This document shows positions 16,679-25,966 of a stretch of 64,000 nucleotides of DNA, piece after piece. Position 1 is the first letter of the stretch. Each line of letters starts with the position of its first letter. The notes below the pieces were generated by a model. The model saw only the letters and a list, made by a program, of their open reading frames with translations, was not told the origin of the DNA and did not search any database. Both the position numbers and the translations under genes were made by a program. Source of the stretch: Aquimarina sp. U1-2 (GTDB lineage Bacteria; Bacteroidota; Bacteroidia; Flavobacteriales; Flavobacteriaceae); NCBI RefSeq assembly GCF_017897595.1, contig NZ_JAGKIK010000005.1:124001-188000 (forward strand). Direction: 5' to 3'.

Positions 16679-17518
16679 ATGAAAACACTAAAAACGAATA
16701 TGATAATGTTCACTATTGCTGCCCTACTATGTTCCTGCAGTAGTGACGACAACAATAATCCAGAAACCGGAGACGAAATTGAAATCCGCCCTATTAGCGA
16801 ACTGGCAGAAGATCCGGATTTCATCAAATTTATGGAGCTGTATTATTTTCCAGAAACTGAAATACCTGATTTAAGAGTTGCTTATGAGACCTTAAAAGAA
16901 TTTGAAGGTCAGAATTTGTTTAACGAAAGGAATGAAGAACAATTAGCAAGACTTGCAGTAGCCTTTGGTTATGCCAATGCTGAAGATATGGAAATATATC
17001 TAAAAGAATTGTACAAAAGGCAAAAACTATTAGAAAATAATTACAAATTGAGTCAGGTCGACGCTAGTATTTTAAATAATATTCAAAGAGCAGCTTATGA
17101 TCAACTTGTTTTAAAAAAGGTGAATTTTATTGTAGAAGATAAACAGTACGCACCTAAAGATACACGCGAAGTTTTTAATAAACTTCTAAAAGAGTGTCAG
17201 GAAAAGGATCGAGAAGAATCGCTAAATGGTAATGAAGATGCTTGCTACTCAGTTCAGAAGGTAAGATTAGGTGAGCTATATGATATTTACGGTATAGATT
17301 ACTGGGAAGTACCTAGTCAGTGTCTTTTAGCATTCGAAGATTGGTTTGATTACTGCACAAAAAAACGTTTTTTTGAATACATGTTCTACGTCGATATTTC
17401 CATATTTGATTTAAATTGTTGTATTGTGCATAGTTGTTTTGACGTAGGTGAGGATTTTGCTGAATTTTCTGAGGAATATGCAGAAGATAACTGTGATGTA
17501 GATATCCCAGTCTCTTGA
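16679..17518 (+). CDS. Predicted lipoprotein of unknown function
   Basis: A 279-aa protein with a lipoprotein signal (Cys near residue 20 in LLCSCSSDDNNN). The acidic run just after the Cys resembles the lipoprotein export signal of Bacteroidota, which would place the protein on the cell surface. The remainder is acidic and helical up to about residue 180, then carries several Cys (QECQEKD-like, DACYS, SQCLL, DYCTKK, NCCIVHSC, DNCD), suggesting disulfides. No domain recognised. It has its own terminator and very short upstream leader. Confidence 0.7.
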   Translation: MKTLKTNMIMFTIAALLCSCSSDDNNNPETGDEIEIRPISELAEDPDFIKFMELYYFPETEIPDLRVAYETLKEFEGQNLFNERNEEQLARLAVAFGYANAEDMEIYLKELYKRQKLLENNYKLSQVDASILNNIQRAAYDQLVLKKVNFIVEDKQYAPKDTREVFNKLLKECQEKDREESLNGNEDACYSVQKVRLGELYDIYGIDYWEVPSQCLLAFEDWFDYCTKKRFFEYMFYVDISIFDLNCCIVHSCFDVGEDFAEFSEEYAEDNCDVDIPVS

Positions 17519-17661
17519 CTTATTATTGGTGCACTATACAATCGCAACATTATTAATTTTAAAGATAAAGGGGAAAGCATAACCTCTAGAGGCTTCGATA
17601 CTTGATAATACTATTAGAAAATTTACGTATCGAAATATGATATCGCAGTAAATTCGAAATA

Positions 17662-17697
17662 AAAACACCTAATTATTTTTGTAATCAGGTGTTTTTT
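17662..17697 (+). terminator. Intrinsic terminator downstream of the 16679 lipoprotein
   Basis: AAAACACCT (17662-17670) pairs with AGGTGTTTT (17687-17695), with further pairing of AATTA and TAAT inside, followed by T. Its symmetrical A/T flanks would allow use in both directions, including for the minus-strand fragment at 17744. Confidence 0.85.
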
Positions 17698-17743
17698 GTG
17701 TCATCTTTTTAAAGACTATTAGGTATTCTTTTGTTGATCGCTA

Positions 17744-17950
17744 TCATTGCGAACTACTCTTTTTTAGCATAGAGAAAATTACTTCAACTCTGTTATTTTC
17801 GGTAAAACCAAGTTTGCCTGCTGTTCTGCCAAACGGTGAATACGTATAATCGATGGCAGCGTTATCATAATTATCAATTATCCTAAAATAAGTCGATTGA
17901 GGGTAATACCTTGTTAAGTCTAATTTCAAATCTACTTTTGATTGTGCCAA
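17744..17950 (-). pseudogene. Probable C-terminal gene fragment
   Basis: A frame of up to 68 codons, open only from a TTG at 17950 directly after in-frame TAA and TAG stops. The peptide (VDLKLDLTRYYPQSTYFRII, later YTYSPFGRTAGKLGFTENNR and VEVIFSMLKK) looks like the C-terminal end of a secreted or outer-membrane protein rather than random translation. No upstream part was found in another frame. I cannot name the family. Treated as a remnant; a short intact gene is less likely. Confidence 0.35.
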
Positions 17951-18474
17951 ATGCTATTAAAGAAACGATAGATAAGTTATGATTCTCGAATGATCAAAAT
18001 GATAGCCTAGCTATTTTCGAAAATTCTACCTACTCTTGTGCAAAATTTTCTGTCATGATAATGAAAGACAACTCTTATGTCAGCATTTAAAGTAAGGATA
18101 ACCACCAAATAACCAATTATGTATAGTTAATTGGATTCATGGGGTTCTTCAGTACTTACTACAGTTAAATTAAGTCATTTTCAATTGCTACTCTTAAGTT
18201 TTCACTTCCTATAAAAACTAAGCGTCTTTACGAATTTTCAATTTTTTTTATAGCTTTAAGGATAACGGATCAAGAAAAATTGTAAATATGAGAGTTTCAT
18301 TCGTATAATATGACACTCAATTTTAGAAAAACTTTCTCGTTTCTAAGAAATTCTATCAGCAGTTTATTGTTTTACTATTTATTTTGATATTCTTAGGTAA
18401 TCATAATTTTAATTCGTGACTTTAAAGTTTTATTATTGTAAAGAAGATTGCAATATTAACCTCTCTGTTTTTTT
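17951..18474. other. Gene-free stretch upstream of the TPR-AraC regulator
   Basis: About 520 bp, very AT-rich, without a credible frame on either strand. A 7-bp hairpin CCAATTA/TAATTGG lies near 18112-18134. No clear TAnnTTTG promoter was found; nothing else is supported. Confidence 0.4.
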
Positions 18475-20118
18475 ATGAAACGCCTCATTTACCAATTTAT
18501 ATTAATCATAGTTTTTACATTCTTTAATGTTTCTAACGGAAGATCCCAGGTTTTTGTAAGTGATACTTTAAACATAAATACTGAAGATAAGGATAAGCTT
18601 AACAACCTTATTTCTAATGCTCTAGAGGTTTTTAATCGGGGTGATTATAAAAATTACAATAAATACCTTGACACAATTTACAGTTTATGTGAAAAAAATG
18701 AACTGTATCAGTTAAAAAATAGGGTTTTGATTCAACAAGCCGTTGTTTTAGATAAGACTGGTCTGTATGAAGATGCCATTATCAAATTTCAGCAGGTACT
18801 TGATTTGTCAGAAAATAGTGGATTGAGTGAATTAGAGATGGCTGTTCTTCTAATGAATCTTTGCAATACCTACGAAAATATAGTTGAATATGATAAAGTT
18901 GCCAAACTAGCGCATGAAGTTATTAATCTACAAGAAAATCAACAACTTCCTTTGGTATTAAAAGCATCTGCCTTTAGTGCGCTAGGAGCTGTTAGTAGCC
19001 ATCATAAGCAATACAAGAACGCTTTGGAATATCATAAAAAAACAGAGCAGATAGGAATCAAAATTAAAAATAAACCTCAAAGTTTGAATGTTATAGGCTA
19101 TGCCAAAATAAACCTCGCAGAGTCTTACTTATTTTTGAAACGATATAACGAAGCTTTGTCTACAGCTAAAGAGTCATTACAAATTGCCGAAGAAATTAAA
19201 TCCTCAGAATATCAAGCGCTAAGTTTACATCATATATCCAATGCGTTAAAAAAACTCAATCAATTTGATGAGTCTTTGAAAGTAGCAAACAAATCAAATA
19301 AAATTGCTCTAGAACAAGGATATAGGGAATTGGTAATGAATAATTATCTTCTTTCAGCTGAAATTAACGAAGAGTTACAAGCGTACGAAGCTTCAAGTAC
19401 GAACTATAAAAAATACCTTAAAGCAAAAGATGATTTTTTAATTACGCTTACCAAAGCCAAGCGTTTGGATGTTGAAAAAGAGCTCGCCGAAAAGGAAAAA
19501 GTAATAATTGAGCAAAAAGAATCTATTGACCAATTATATGTATATAGCATACCCACTATATTAATTCTTTTAATGATTCTATTTTTTTACGTAAGAAAGA
19601 AAAAGCTGCTAGAGAAAGAGAAACAACAGATGCTACAAAATCGTACGATTTTGGAAAACGAAAACTTGTCTTTAAAAAGTAAATTAAAGGCTTTAGCTAT
19701 TTCACCGTTTGCAAATAATAATTCTGAACCTAGGAAAAAACATAAAAAATCTTCTTTAAGTGATCGAGACAAAACAACGTATACTACCCTAATATTAGAG
19801 TACATGGAAAACGAAAAACCTTATCTCAATCCAGGTTTAAAACAATCTGATGTTGCAAAACAATTATCAATTAGTGTACATCTCTTGTCCAAGATTTTGA
19901 ATGATTGCTTTCAAAGAAATTTTAATGGATTTATAAATCTATATAGGGTTAATGAAGCAAAAAAGCGTTTAAAAAATCCAGAGTTCATCCATAATAAGAT
20001 CATTGCGATCGGGTACGAGGTAGGTTTTTCAAGTAAAACATCATTTTATCGTGTCTTTAAAAATACGGTTGGTAAAACTCCTACAGATTATAGAAGTTTA
20101 ATAAAAAATACTTCATAG
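18475..20118 (+). CDS. TPR-containing membrane-anchored AraC-type regulator
   Basis: A 547-aa one-component regulator: signal peptide about 1-24, a helical TPR-like sensor about 35-330 (repeats such as LYEDAIIKFQQVLDLSE and RYNEALSTAKESLQIAEE), one membrane helix near 355-372 (SIPTILILLMILFFYV), a short coiled coil, and a C-terminal AraC domain (about 440-545) with DVAKQLSISVHLLSKILND and IGYEVGFSSKTSFYRVFK. This architecture is common in Flavobacteriia and places the sensor outside the cytoplasmic membrane. The signal is unknown. Monocistronic. Confidence 0.88.
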   Translation: MKRLIYQFILIIVFTFFNVSNGRSQVFVSDTLNINTEDKDKLNNLISNALEVFNRGDYKNYNKYLDTIYSLCEKNELYQLKNRVLIQQAVVLDKTGLYEDAIIKFQQVLDLSENSGLSELEMAVLLMNLCNTYENIVEYDKVAKLAHEVINLQENQQLPLVLKASAFSALGAVSSHHKQYKNALEYHKKTEQIGIKIKNKPQSLNVIGYAKINLAESYLFLKRYNEALSTAKESLQIAEEIKSSEYQALSLHHISNALKKLNQFDESLKVANKSNKIALEQGYRELVMNNYLLSAEINEELQAYEASSTNYKKYLKAKDDFLITLTKAKRLDVEKELAEKEKVIIEQKESIDQLYVYSIPTILILLMILFFYVRKKKLLEKEKQQMLQNRTILENENLSLKSKLKALAISPFANNNSEPRKKHKKSSLSDRDKTTYTTLILEYMENEKPYLNPGLKQSDVAKQLSISVHLLSKILNDCFQRNFNGFINLYRVNEAKKRLKNPEFIHNKIIAIGYEVGFSSKTSFYRVFKNTVGKTPTDYRSLIKNTS

Positions 20119-20300
20119 GATTGAGTAGATGCGCACTTGGCTACTATTTATATTTCATTCTCTCGAATAATAGGGCTTGACACAGTAACATAGATTTCTA
20201 CAAAAGTATTGTAGATAGAGAAATAAAAGAGCATCAATCATATTAATAAAAATTATATTTAAAATAGGATTGTCCGTTTAAGTACCTAATGCATGTTTTT

Positions 20301-20358
20301 GTCATCCTGCACCGAGTAGAAGGGTTGATAAACACATCTTGACTACGCTTGATGTGAC
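20301..20358 (+). repeat. Dispersed hairpin-type repeat (degenerate copy)
   Basis: Begins GTCATCCTGCACCGAG and ends GCTTGATGTGACA, with internal complementarity CATCTTGA/TTGATG. It resembles the short intergenic GTCATCCTGA-type elements seen in many flavobacterial chromosomes (from memory). The sequence is partly decayed. It lies in the 486-bp gap between the TPR regulator and the FabH-like gene, where nothing else is supported. Confidence 0.45.
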
Positions 20359-20604
20359 ATTTTATTATTAATTTTTGACACTATGGTAATTTTACAAACA
20401 TTCAATTTATTAATTATTATTATGCGTGCATACAATATGATATAGGTTTCTTTTACTAAAATGTTAAGAATACATATATTGTCTGTCGGTACCATTTCTC
20501 TATAATGTTGTATATGATAAAGGTGCCTCTTGCTATTTTATTTTATGCTACACCAGTATATTTTAATTAGTTTCCAAAAAATATAAGACACAATACTCAA
20601 TACA

Positions 20605-21612
20605 ATGTATACTTCAAAAATATCAGGATTAGGATCCTATGTTCCAGAAAACGTAGTCACCAACGATGACCTATCTAAAATTATGGATACTAATGACGCG
20701 TGGATACAAGAACGTACCGGGATTAAGGAAAGACGCCATATAAAAAAAGGAGATGGTAATAGTACCTCTACAATGGGAGTAAAAGCAGCAAAAATTGCTT
20801 TAGAAAGAGCTGGATTAACGACTGATGAAGTTGATCTTATCATTTTTGCCACTTTGAGTCCGGATATGTATTTCCCTGGTGGCGGAGTTCGAGTTCAGCA
20901 TATGATGAACATGAATACGATTCCGGCATTAGATATTCGTAATCAATGTAGTGGTTTTATTTATGCGCTATCTGTAGCAGATCAATTTATAAAAACAGGA
21001 ATGTATAAAAATGTTCTGGTGATAGGAAGTGAAAATCACAGCGGTGGTTTAGATATGACGACTCGGGGCAGGGGGGTATCCGTAATTTTTGGTGATGGTG
21101 CCGGAGCCGCCGTAGTAACCAGAAGCGAAAAAGAGAATGTTGGTATTTTATCTACGCATCTTCACAGCGAAGGAGCACATGCCAAAGAATTATCACTCGA
21201 AGGACCAAGTACCGAACATTGGGTTCCCGAAATTATTGCTGAAAATCCTCAAGAAGACATTCCTTATTATCCTTACATGAACGGACAGTTTGTGTTTAAG
21301 AATGCTGTGGTTCGTTTTTCTGAAGTTATCAATGAAGGGCTACAACAAAATAAGCTTCAAGCCGAAGATATTGATATGTTAATACCGCACCAGGCAAATC
21401 TTAGAATTTCTCAATTTGTACAGAAGCAATTTAAACTTAATGATGATCAGGTATATAATAATATTCAAAAATATGGTAATACAACAGCTGCATCTATACC
21501 TATAGCTCTTACCGAAGCCTGGGAAAATGGAAAAATTAAAGAGGGAGATTTAGTAGTTTTGGCAGCTTTTGGCAGTGGTTTTACATGGGGTAGCGCCATA
21601 ATAAGGTGGTAA
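20605..21612 (+). CDS. 3-oxoacyl-ACP synthase III family protein (FabH-like)
   Basis: A 335-aa thiolase-fold condensing enzyme. The catalytic triad is intact: Cys in IRNQCSGFIYAL (about residue 115), His in LIPHQANLRI (about 258) and Asn in YGNTTAASIP (about 291). The N-terminus (YVPENVVTNDDL, WIQERTGIKERR) matches ketoacyl-ACP synthase III. It is monocistronic and not beside fab or plsX genes, so it is more likely an accessory KAS III-like enzyme than the housekeeping FabH; the chain substrate is unknown. A strong terminator follows. Confidence 0.9.
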   Translation: MYTSKISGLGSYVPENVVTNDDLSKIMDTNDAWIQERTGIKERRHIKKGDGNSTSTMGVKAAKIALERAGLTTDEVDLIIFATLSPDMYFPGGGVRVQHMMNMNTIPALDIRNQCSGFIYALSVADQFIKTGMYKNVLVIGSENHSGGLDMTTRGRGVSVIFGDGAGAAVVTRSEKENVGILSTHLHSEGAHAKELSLEGPSTEHWVPEIIAENPQEDIPYYPYMNGQFVFKNAVVRFSEVINEGLQQNKLQAEDIDMLIPHQANLRISQFVQKQFKLNDDQVYNNIQKYGNTTAASIPIALTEAWENGKIKEGDLVVLAAFGSGFTWGSAIIRW

Positions 21613-21642
21613 TGATTAAGGTGCAAAGAAAAAACAAAAATT

Positions 21643-21674
21643 AAAAACGCAAAGCGAAAAAGCTTTGCGTTTTT
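21643..21674 (+). terminator. Intrinsic terminator of the FabH-like gene
   Basis: AAAAACGCAAAGC (21643-21655) pairs perfectly with GCTTTGCGTTTTT (21662-21674) and is followed by T. Confidence 0.92.
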
Positions 21675-22035
21675 TATGTAATAACTCGGTTATTATTTTT
21701 TAAAGGCTAATTCAAATAAATCATAACCATATCTTATATAATAAACGCGGCAAATCGTGTTCTGTTACAGATTTAATTGCTTTTTGCAATTATTTAACGT
21801 TATACTCGCGTTATATTAATAAATATAAATTTAACTAAATCAATTAGTATAGTTTATTATATTAACATTTTTTTCATTAAAAATTTAGTTAAACAGTGAT
21901 TATTTTGATGTTATGTTATCAAGCTAGGTATGCGTTACCATTAATTCATAGTGAAAATTTTAAAGGTTGATGCTTCAGATTTTTGTTTTGAATTTTGATT
22001 TTATGAATATCCGTAATTTAACCTAAACGGTTTGC

Positions 22036-22140
22036 GTCAAGCTGAATACTGAAACGAGTTCAGCACAGGCTTGTTTCAGCTTCTCATCTCAATGTACTGA
22101 AAATAAACGTAATGAGATCCTGAAATGAATTCAGGATGAC
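22036..22140. repeat. Cluster of dispersed hairpin repeats
   Basis: Two elements within the 1.1-kb gap. The first has CTGAAAC (22049-22055) pairing GTTTCAG (22073-22079) and a competing CTGAA/TTCAG pair. The second has ATCCTGAA (22117-22124) pairing TTCAGGAT (22130-22137), flanked by GAG and GAC. They resemble the CTGAA-type intergenic hairpins common in flavobacteria. No coding frame. Confidence 0.5.
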
Positions 22141-22193
22141 TTCTCAGTTAAATTTTAGGCATAATAATGTATAATCAATTGATTTTTATCTTT

Positions 22194-22228
22194 AAACCCT
22201 TATGCATTAGAAAATCTATTACGGCTTT
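22194..22228 (-). repeat. Dispersed palindromic repeat R3, copy 2
   Basis: On the minus strand it reads AAAGCCGTAATAG, then ATTTTCTAATGCATAAGGG, then TTT, matching the units at 2178 and 31789. It overlaps the end of repeat R1 copy 2, so the two families abut here. Confidence 0.55.
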
Positions 22229-22329
22229 AAACTACTGCAAAACCAAGCACTACGTTGTATTTTTATGTGTCGCCGTAGTCCTTTGACTCCGCTTAGGGTA
22301 AACTGCTATGCTTAAACATAGAAAACACT
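22217..22329 (-). repeat. Dispersed repeat R1, copy 2
   Basis: The inverted partner of 16364-16475. On the minus strand it starts AGTGTTTTCTATG, contains AGCAGTTTACCCTAAGC and AACGTAGTGCTTGGTTTTG, and ends CCGTAATA. Apparent short frames inside it are repeat translations, not genes. Confidence 0.65.
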
Positions 22330-22466
22330 CCCAACGCTACATCTCGCTCAAAGCAATGCTTTGTCAAAGTATTTTCAAACCTCATAATGAAAGTCTAATG
22401 TATAAAGTAGGTTTAAAAATAATTGATATAGAATCCTATCTTCACTTGCTATAATGTACAACAAAT

Positions 22467-22496
22467 AAAAACCGCCCTAGAATAAGAGCGGTTTTT
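22467..22496. terminator. Orphan bidirectional terminator hairpin
   Basis: AAAAACCGC (22467-22475) pairs perfectly with GCGGTTTTT (22488-22496). No protein gene ends nearby on either strand (nearest stop on the plus strand is 21612), so it may end an unannotated small transcript. Confidence 0.7.
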
Positions 22497-22718
22497 CTAT
22501 AATAACCAAATCATAACACTAACCATCAACTATGAATAAGATTTGATTATTATCAAGTAACTAACTAACTAAATTTATGAAAAATCATATCTTTATTAGT
22601 AAGACTAAGAGCTGGCGGTAGTGTTACAGGCTTAGACAGTTTTTAACACTATTGCTGCGTATTTTAACTTTTGAACCCTTATTTTAGAGGTTCATTTTAG
22701 CGATTTTCAAAAAATGAT
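22497..22718. other. Gene-free leader with short inverted repeats
   Basis: Contains TAACACTA (22514-22521), TAGTGTTA (22619-22626) and TAACACTA again (22644-22651), so the middle copy can pair with either neighbour, plus a TAAC tandem (about 22557-22570) and a TGAACC/GGTTCA hairpin at 22671-22693 just before the CoA-binding gene. No frame longer than 14 codons starts here with conviction. Confidence 0.35.
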
Positions 22719-23081
22719 ATGGGGAAAAAAACATTAGTATTAGGAGCTTCATTGAAATCTAACCGATATTCAAATTATGCCATTCAAAAACTAGTTAAGT
22801 ATGATCATGAAGTAGTAGCTATTGGTCAGAAAGAAGGTATGGTTGACGGTGTTCATATTCATACGAGAAAACTACAATTTGATGCTATTCATACTGTGAC
22901 ACTTTATCTCAATCCTTCACGTCAAACTTCGTATTATGAATATATCATTGGTCTTGCACCCAAAAGAGTAATTTTTAATCCCGGTACAGAGAATCAGGAA
23001 TTTTACGAATTGTTAGATCAAGCTAATATTGAAGTTGAGGTAGCTTGTACCCTGGTATTACTTTCTACGAATCAATATTAA
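22719..23081 (+). CDS. CoA-binding domain protein
   Basis: A 120-aa Rossmann-fold protein of the small YccU-like CoA-binding family. The N-terminal [19 protein letters not shown] matches the nucleotide-binding loop of the family, and [15 protein letters not shown] matches its second half. Such proteins bind CoA but have no assigned reaction. The 3' end overlaps the convergent symporter gene by 24 bp. Confidence 0.85.
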   Translation: MGKKTLVLGASLKSNRYSNYAIQKLVKYDHEVVAIGQKEGMVDGVHIHTRKLQFDAIHTVTLYLNPSRQTSYYEYIIGLAPKRVIFNPGTENQEFYELLDQANIEVEVACTLVLLSTNQY

Positions 23082-24515
23082 TCCGATAAAAGTGAGCAGT
23101 CCATTTAAGGGTAGTAGTTCATACCCCATTTGGTATCCTCCTATAAACTCTTTTGGAATATTAGAAATTCCTATGATAATGAGTACAGCACTCAAAGCAA
23201 CCAACCAGGTGTATTGATCATATATAGTATATTTTGTAAAGATTCCAAAGGCAAATAATCCTAGCAAAGGGCCATAAGTATATGTTGCCACAGTAAGTAA
23301 ATTACTAATTACGTTTTCTGTTAGCACATGCTTAAATAAAATGATAACTAAAATTAATAAAATACTCATGCCTACATGTGTATATTTTCGAACCTTAGTT
23401 TGATCTTTCGAATCTCTTTTCTCGATTTTCAAAAAGTCAATACAAAATGAAGTGGTAAGTGAAGTTAAAGCACTATCGGCACTACTGTAAGCTGCTGCGA
23501 TCAGCCCAAGAATAAACGATATAGCTAATACGATACCGAGCTCTCCTTGTATTGCTATTTCAGGAAACAAAAGATCGGTTTTAGTTTTACCGTCCATTAC
23601 CGGAATGGCGATATTGAATTTTTCGGCATAAATAAACAAGAGCGCCCCCAATAATAGAAATACGAAATTTACGATGACCAAAACTAAGCTAAACGAAATC
23701 ATATTTTTTTGAGCTTCTTTCAAATTACGACAAGTAAGATTTTTTTGCATCATATCCTGATCCAGTCCGGTCATGCATATGGCTATGAACATTCCGCCAA
23801 TAAAGGATTTAAAAAAATGATTCTTAGATAAGAAATCGTCAAAGAAAAAACTCTTTTGATATGTATTTAATTCATCAGAAGCCATAAATTCTGAAAGTGT
23901 CCATCCGATTTTATCATTGATATAGTATATGGCCATACCTACTGCCAACAGCATGAATAACGTTTGCAACGTATCTGTCCATACAATAGTTTTAATACCA
24001 CCTCTGAAGGTGTATATCCAGATCAAGATAATTGAAAGTATTACGGTAATTTCGAAAGGTATGTTCCATTGATTAAAAATATAATGTTGTAAAACAATAG
24101 CGACCAGATACAATCGAAACGATGCGCCTAATACCCTGGAGATAAAAAAGAAAAAAGCACCGGTTTTATAGCTTACGGTGCCAAATCTTTGTTCTAAATA
24201 TTGATATATCGAAGTGACATTAAGGCGATAGTATATAGGCATTAGTAAATACGCAATTACGAAATACCCTATCAAATACCCTAGCACGACCTGCATGTAA
24301 CTAAATTGCGATGCTTCTACCCACCCCGGAACTGAAATAAAAGTAACACCGCTTAGGGATGCGCCGATCATTCCGAAAGCCACTACATACCAGGGTGATT
24401 GTCGATTTGCTTTAAAAAAAGTATCATTTCCGGCGTTTTTCCCAGTTAGATATGAAATGAGAAGAAGAATTCCAAAATATGCCGCAATAAGAAGCAGAAT
24501 ATGAATAGGCTGCAT
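23058..24515 (-). CDS. Sodium:solute symporter family transporter
   Basis: A 485-aa integral membrane protein with about 13 helices over its whole length. Family features are the N-terminal [23 protein letters not shown] segment (here [20 protein letters not shown]) and a Na+-site region [20 protein letters not shown], in which [13 protein letters not shown] is a strong SSS signature. The substrate cannot be predicted; relatives carry sugars, nucleobases, proline or acids. Monocistronic, with convergent overlap with the CoA-binding gene. Confidence 0.92.
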   Translation of the reverse strand: MQPIHILLLIAAYFGILLLISYLTGKNAGNDTFFKANRQSPWYVVAFGMIGASLSGVTFISVPGWVEASQFSYMQVVLGYLIGYFVIAYLLMPIYYRLNVTSIYQYLEQRFGTVSYKTGAFFFFISRVLGASFRLYLVAIVLQHYIFNQWNIPFEITVILSIILIWIYTFRGGIKTIVWTDTLQTLFMLLAVGMAIYYINDKIGWTLSEFMASDELNTYQKSFFFDDFLSKNHFFKSFIGGMFIAICMTGLDQDMMQKNLTCRNLKEAQKNMISFSLVLVIVNFVFLLLGALLFIYAEKFNIAIPVMDGKTKTDLLFPEIAIQGELGIVLAISFILGLIAAAYSSADSALTSLTTSFCIDFLKIEKRDSKDQTKVRKYTHVGMSILLILVIILFKHVLTENVISNLLTVATYTYGPLLGLFAFGIFTKYTIYDQYTWLVALSAVLIIIGISNIPKEFIGGYQMGYELLPLNGLLTFIGLILIRRK

Positions 24516-24600
24516 AAATTCTAGTTAAATAGATGACCAAAATACAAATTAACTCGAAAACCCAAAACTATACTTAGATAACTATTACATATGATACCTA

Positions 24601-25293
24601 TTAGCTAAAATTATTTTTGATGTCACTTTCTATCATCCCATCTCTTAGCCGAATGACTCGATGTGCATGTGCGGCAACTTCCTCTTCGTGGGTAACAATG
24701 ATAACTGTATTGCCGGCTTTATGAATCTCGTCAAAAAGATTCATGATTTCTATAGAGGTTTTAGAATCCAAATTACCTGTGGGTTCATCTGCCAAAATAA
24801 TAGAGGGTTTATTTACAAGCGCACGCCCTACGGCAACACGCTGTCTTTGTCCGCCAGAAAGTTGATTGGGCTTATGATCCATTCGATCCTCTAGGCCTAC
24901 ATCGATCAATACTTCTTCTGCACGTGCAGTTCTATCTTTCTTAGAAGTACCGGCATAAACCATAGGTAATGCAACATTGTCTAACGCCGTAGTTCTTGGT
25001 AATAAATTAAAGGTTTGAAACACAAAACCAATTTCTTTATTTCGAATATCTGCCAGTTCATTATCGGTCATTTGACTAACATCATTACCATTTAAAATGT
25101 AAGTACCGCTGGTAGGCGTGTCCAGACACCCCAAAAGGTTCATTAACGTAGATTTACCAGATCCCGAGGGTCCCATAATAGCAACATATTCCCCTCGAGG
25201 GATATCAAGATCGATTCCTTTAAGCACATACACAGTTTCCTGACCAAGTTGAAAGTTTCTAATAATGTTTCGAATTTCTATAACATTTTCCAT
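24601..25293 (-). CDS. ABC transporter ATPase, LolD/MacB type
   Basis: A 230-aa ATP-binding protein with Walker [11 protein letters not shown]-loop [11 protein letters not shown], signature [15 protein letters not shown], Walker [13 protein letters not shown] and the switch His in IIVTHEE. The NLDSKTS and [12 protein letters not shown] sequences place it in the LolD/MacB/FtsE-like group that works with FtsX-type permeases on lipoproteins or peptides. No permease gene is adjacent, so its partner must lie elsewhere. It is 12 bp downstream of a lipoprotein gene and probably co-transcribed with it. Confidence 0.93.
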   Translation of the reverse strand: MENVIEIRNIIRNFQLGQETVYVLKGIDLDIPRGEYVAIMGPSGSGKSTLMNLLGCLDTPTSGTYILNGNDVSQMTDNELADIRNKEIGFVFQTFNLLPRTTALDNVALPMVYAGTSKKDRTARAEEVLIDVGLEDRMDHKPNQLSGGQRQRVAVGRALVNKPSIILADEPTGNLDSKTSIEIMNLFDEIHKAGNTVIIVTHEEEVAAHAHRVIRLRDGMIESDIKNNFS

Positions 25294-25305
25294 AAGATAT
25301 TCTTT

Positions 25306-25905
25306 CTATTGCAAAGAGATTGTAACCTTGGTTAGGTCTTCTTTGTTGATGATCCCATCAAGGTTTCTATCGATGAATATAGCCAGGTAAAGTGTTTTTA
25401 CTTTGGATGATTTTATAGGTGCTTCTGAATATTTATCATCAATAGCCTTAACGCTAAATGCTAATTGGTGCAATCCATTTTTTTCTCCTACTTTTTTTAC
25501 TCGGTTGATTGCATCTGGAGTATACTTTAGGTAATGATGTCCTTCGGCATTAATAACTAATGCAGTATACCCATTTTCTTTAGCTGCCATGCCGGTACCT
25601 GGAATAAAGCAAGTGGTTTCAGTTTTCTGCATACCAACTTTTATGGCATCTAGTTCATCTTTTGAGGGTAAGGCGGCTATTTGCGCTGCATACAAAAGTT
25701 GTTTTTCTCTAATATATTCTTTATTGAAAAAATGGATTTCAAATTCATCTCTGTTTAATTGTATGTTATATACAACTCCTGAGCCAGACTGTATGGTGTT
25801 GTTTTGAACGAAATAAATTTTATTGGTATCTACACTCATTTTTTCATTACAGGAGATGAATACGGTGCTTAATAAGAGAAGGAATACTATGGTTAGTGTT
25901 TTCAT
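25306..25905 (-). CDS. Predicted lipoprotein, unknown function
   Basis: A 199-aa protein with a signal peptide ending in the lipobox FISC (Cys19), then a beta-rich body. A calcium-loop-like DRNLDGIINKEDLT occurs near the C-terminus, resembling a dockerin or EF-hand calcium loop. No family recognised. It is 12 bp upstream of the LolD/MacB-type ATPase, so a shared envelope function is possible but unproven. Confidence 0.7.
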   Translation of the reverse strand: MKTLTIVFLLLLSTVFISCNEKMSVDTNKIYFVQNNTIQSGSGVVYNIQLNRDEFEIHFFNKEYIREKQLLYAAQIAALPSKDELDAIKVGMQKTETTCFIPGTGMAAKENGYTALVINAEGHHYLKYTPDAINRVKKVGEKNGLHQLAFSVKAIDDKYSEAPIKSSKVKTLYLAIFIDRNLDGIINKEDLTKVTISLQ

Positions 25906-25966
25906 ATTGAACTAGTTGAAAAAACATGTTTTTATTGCAAGATATGACGCATCACTTAAAAACTTG

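Noticed and set aside
16679..17518. Secreted enzyme call for the Cys-rich lipoprotein
   Set aside because: No catalytic motif could be seen, and several Cys alone do not define a function; left as unknown.
22170..22290. Plus-strand frame starting MYNQLIFIF across repeats R3 and R1
   Set aside because: Its sequence is entirely repeat R3 and R1 translation; the R1 copy at 16364 does not keep the frame.
22557..22570. Tandem TAAC repeats as a CRISPR or microsatellite of interest
   Set aside because: Only about three and a half four-base units; too short to be more than chance in AT-rich DNA.
22601..22651. tRNA-like gene in the 22.6-kb gap
   Set aside because: Hairpins are present but there is no acceptor stem, anticodon arm or T-loop GTTCRA sequence; no tRNA was found anywhere in the window.
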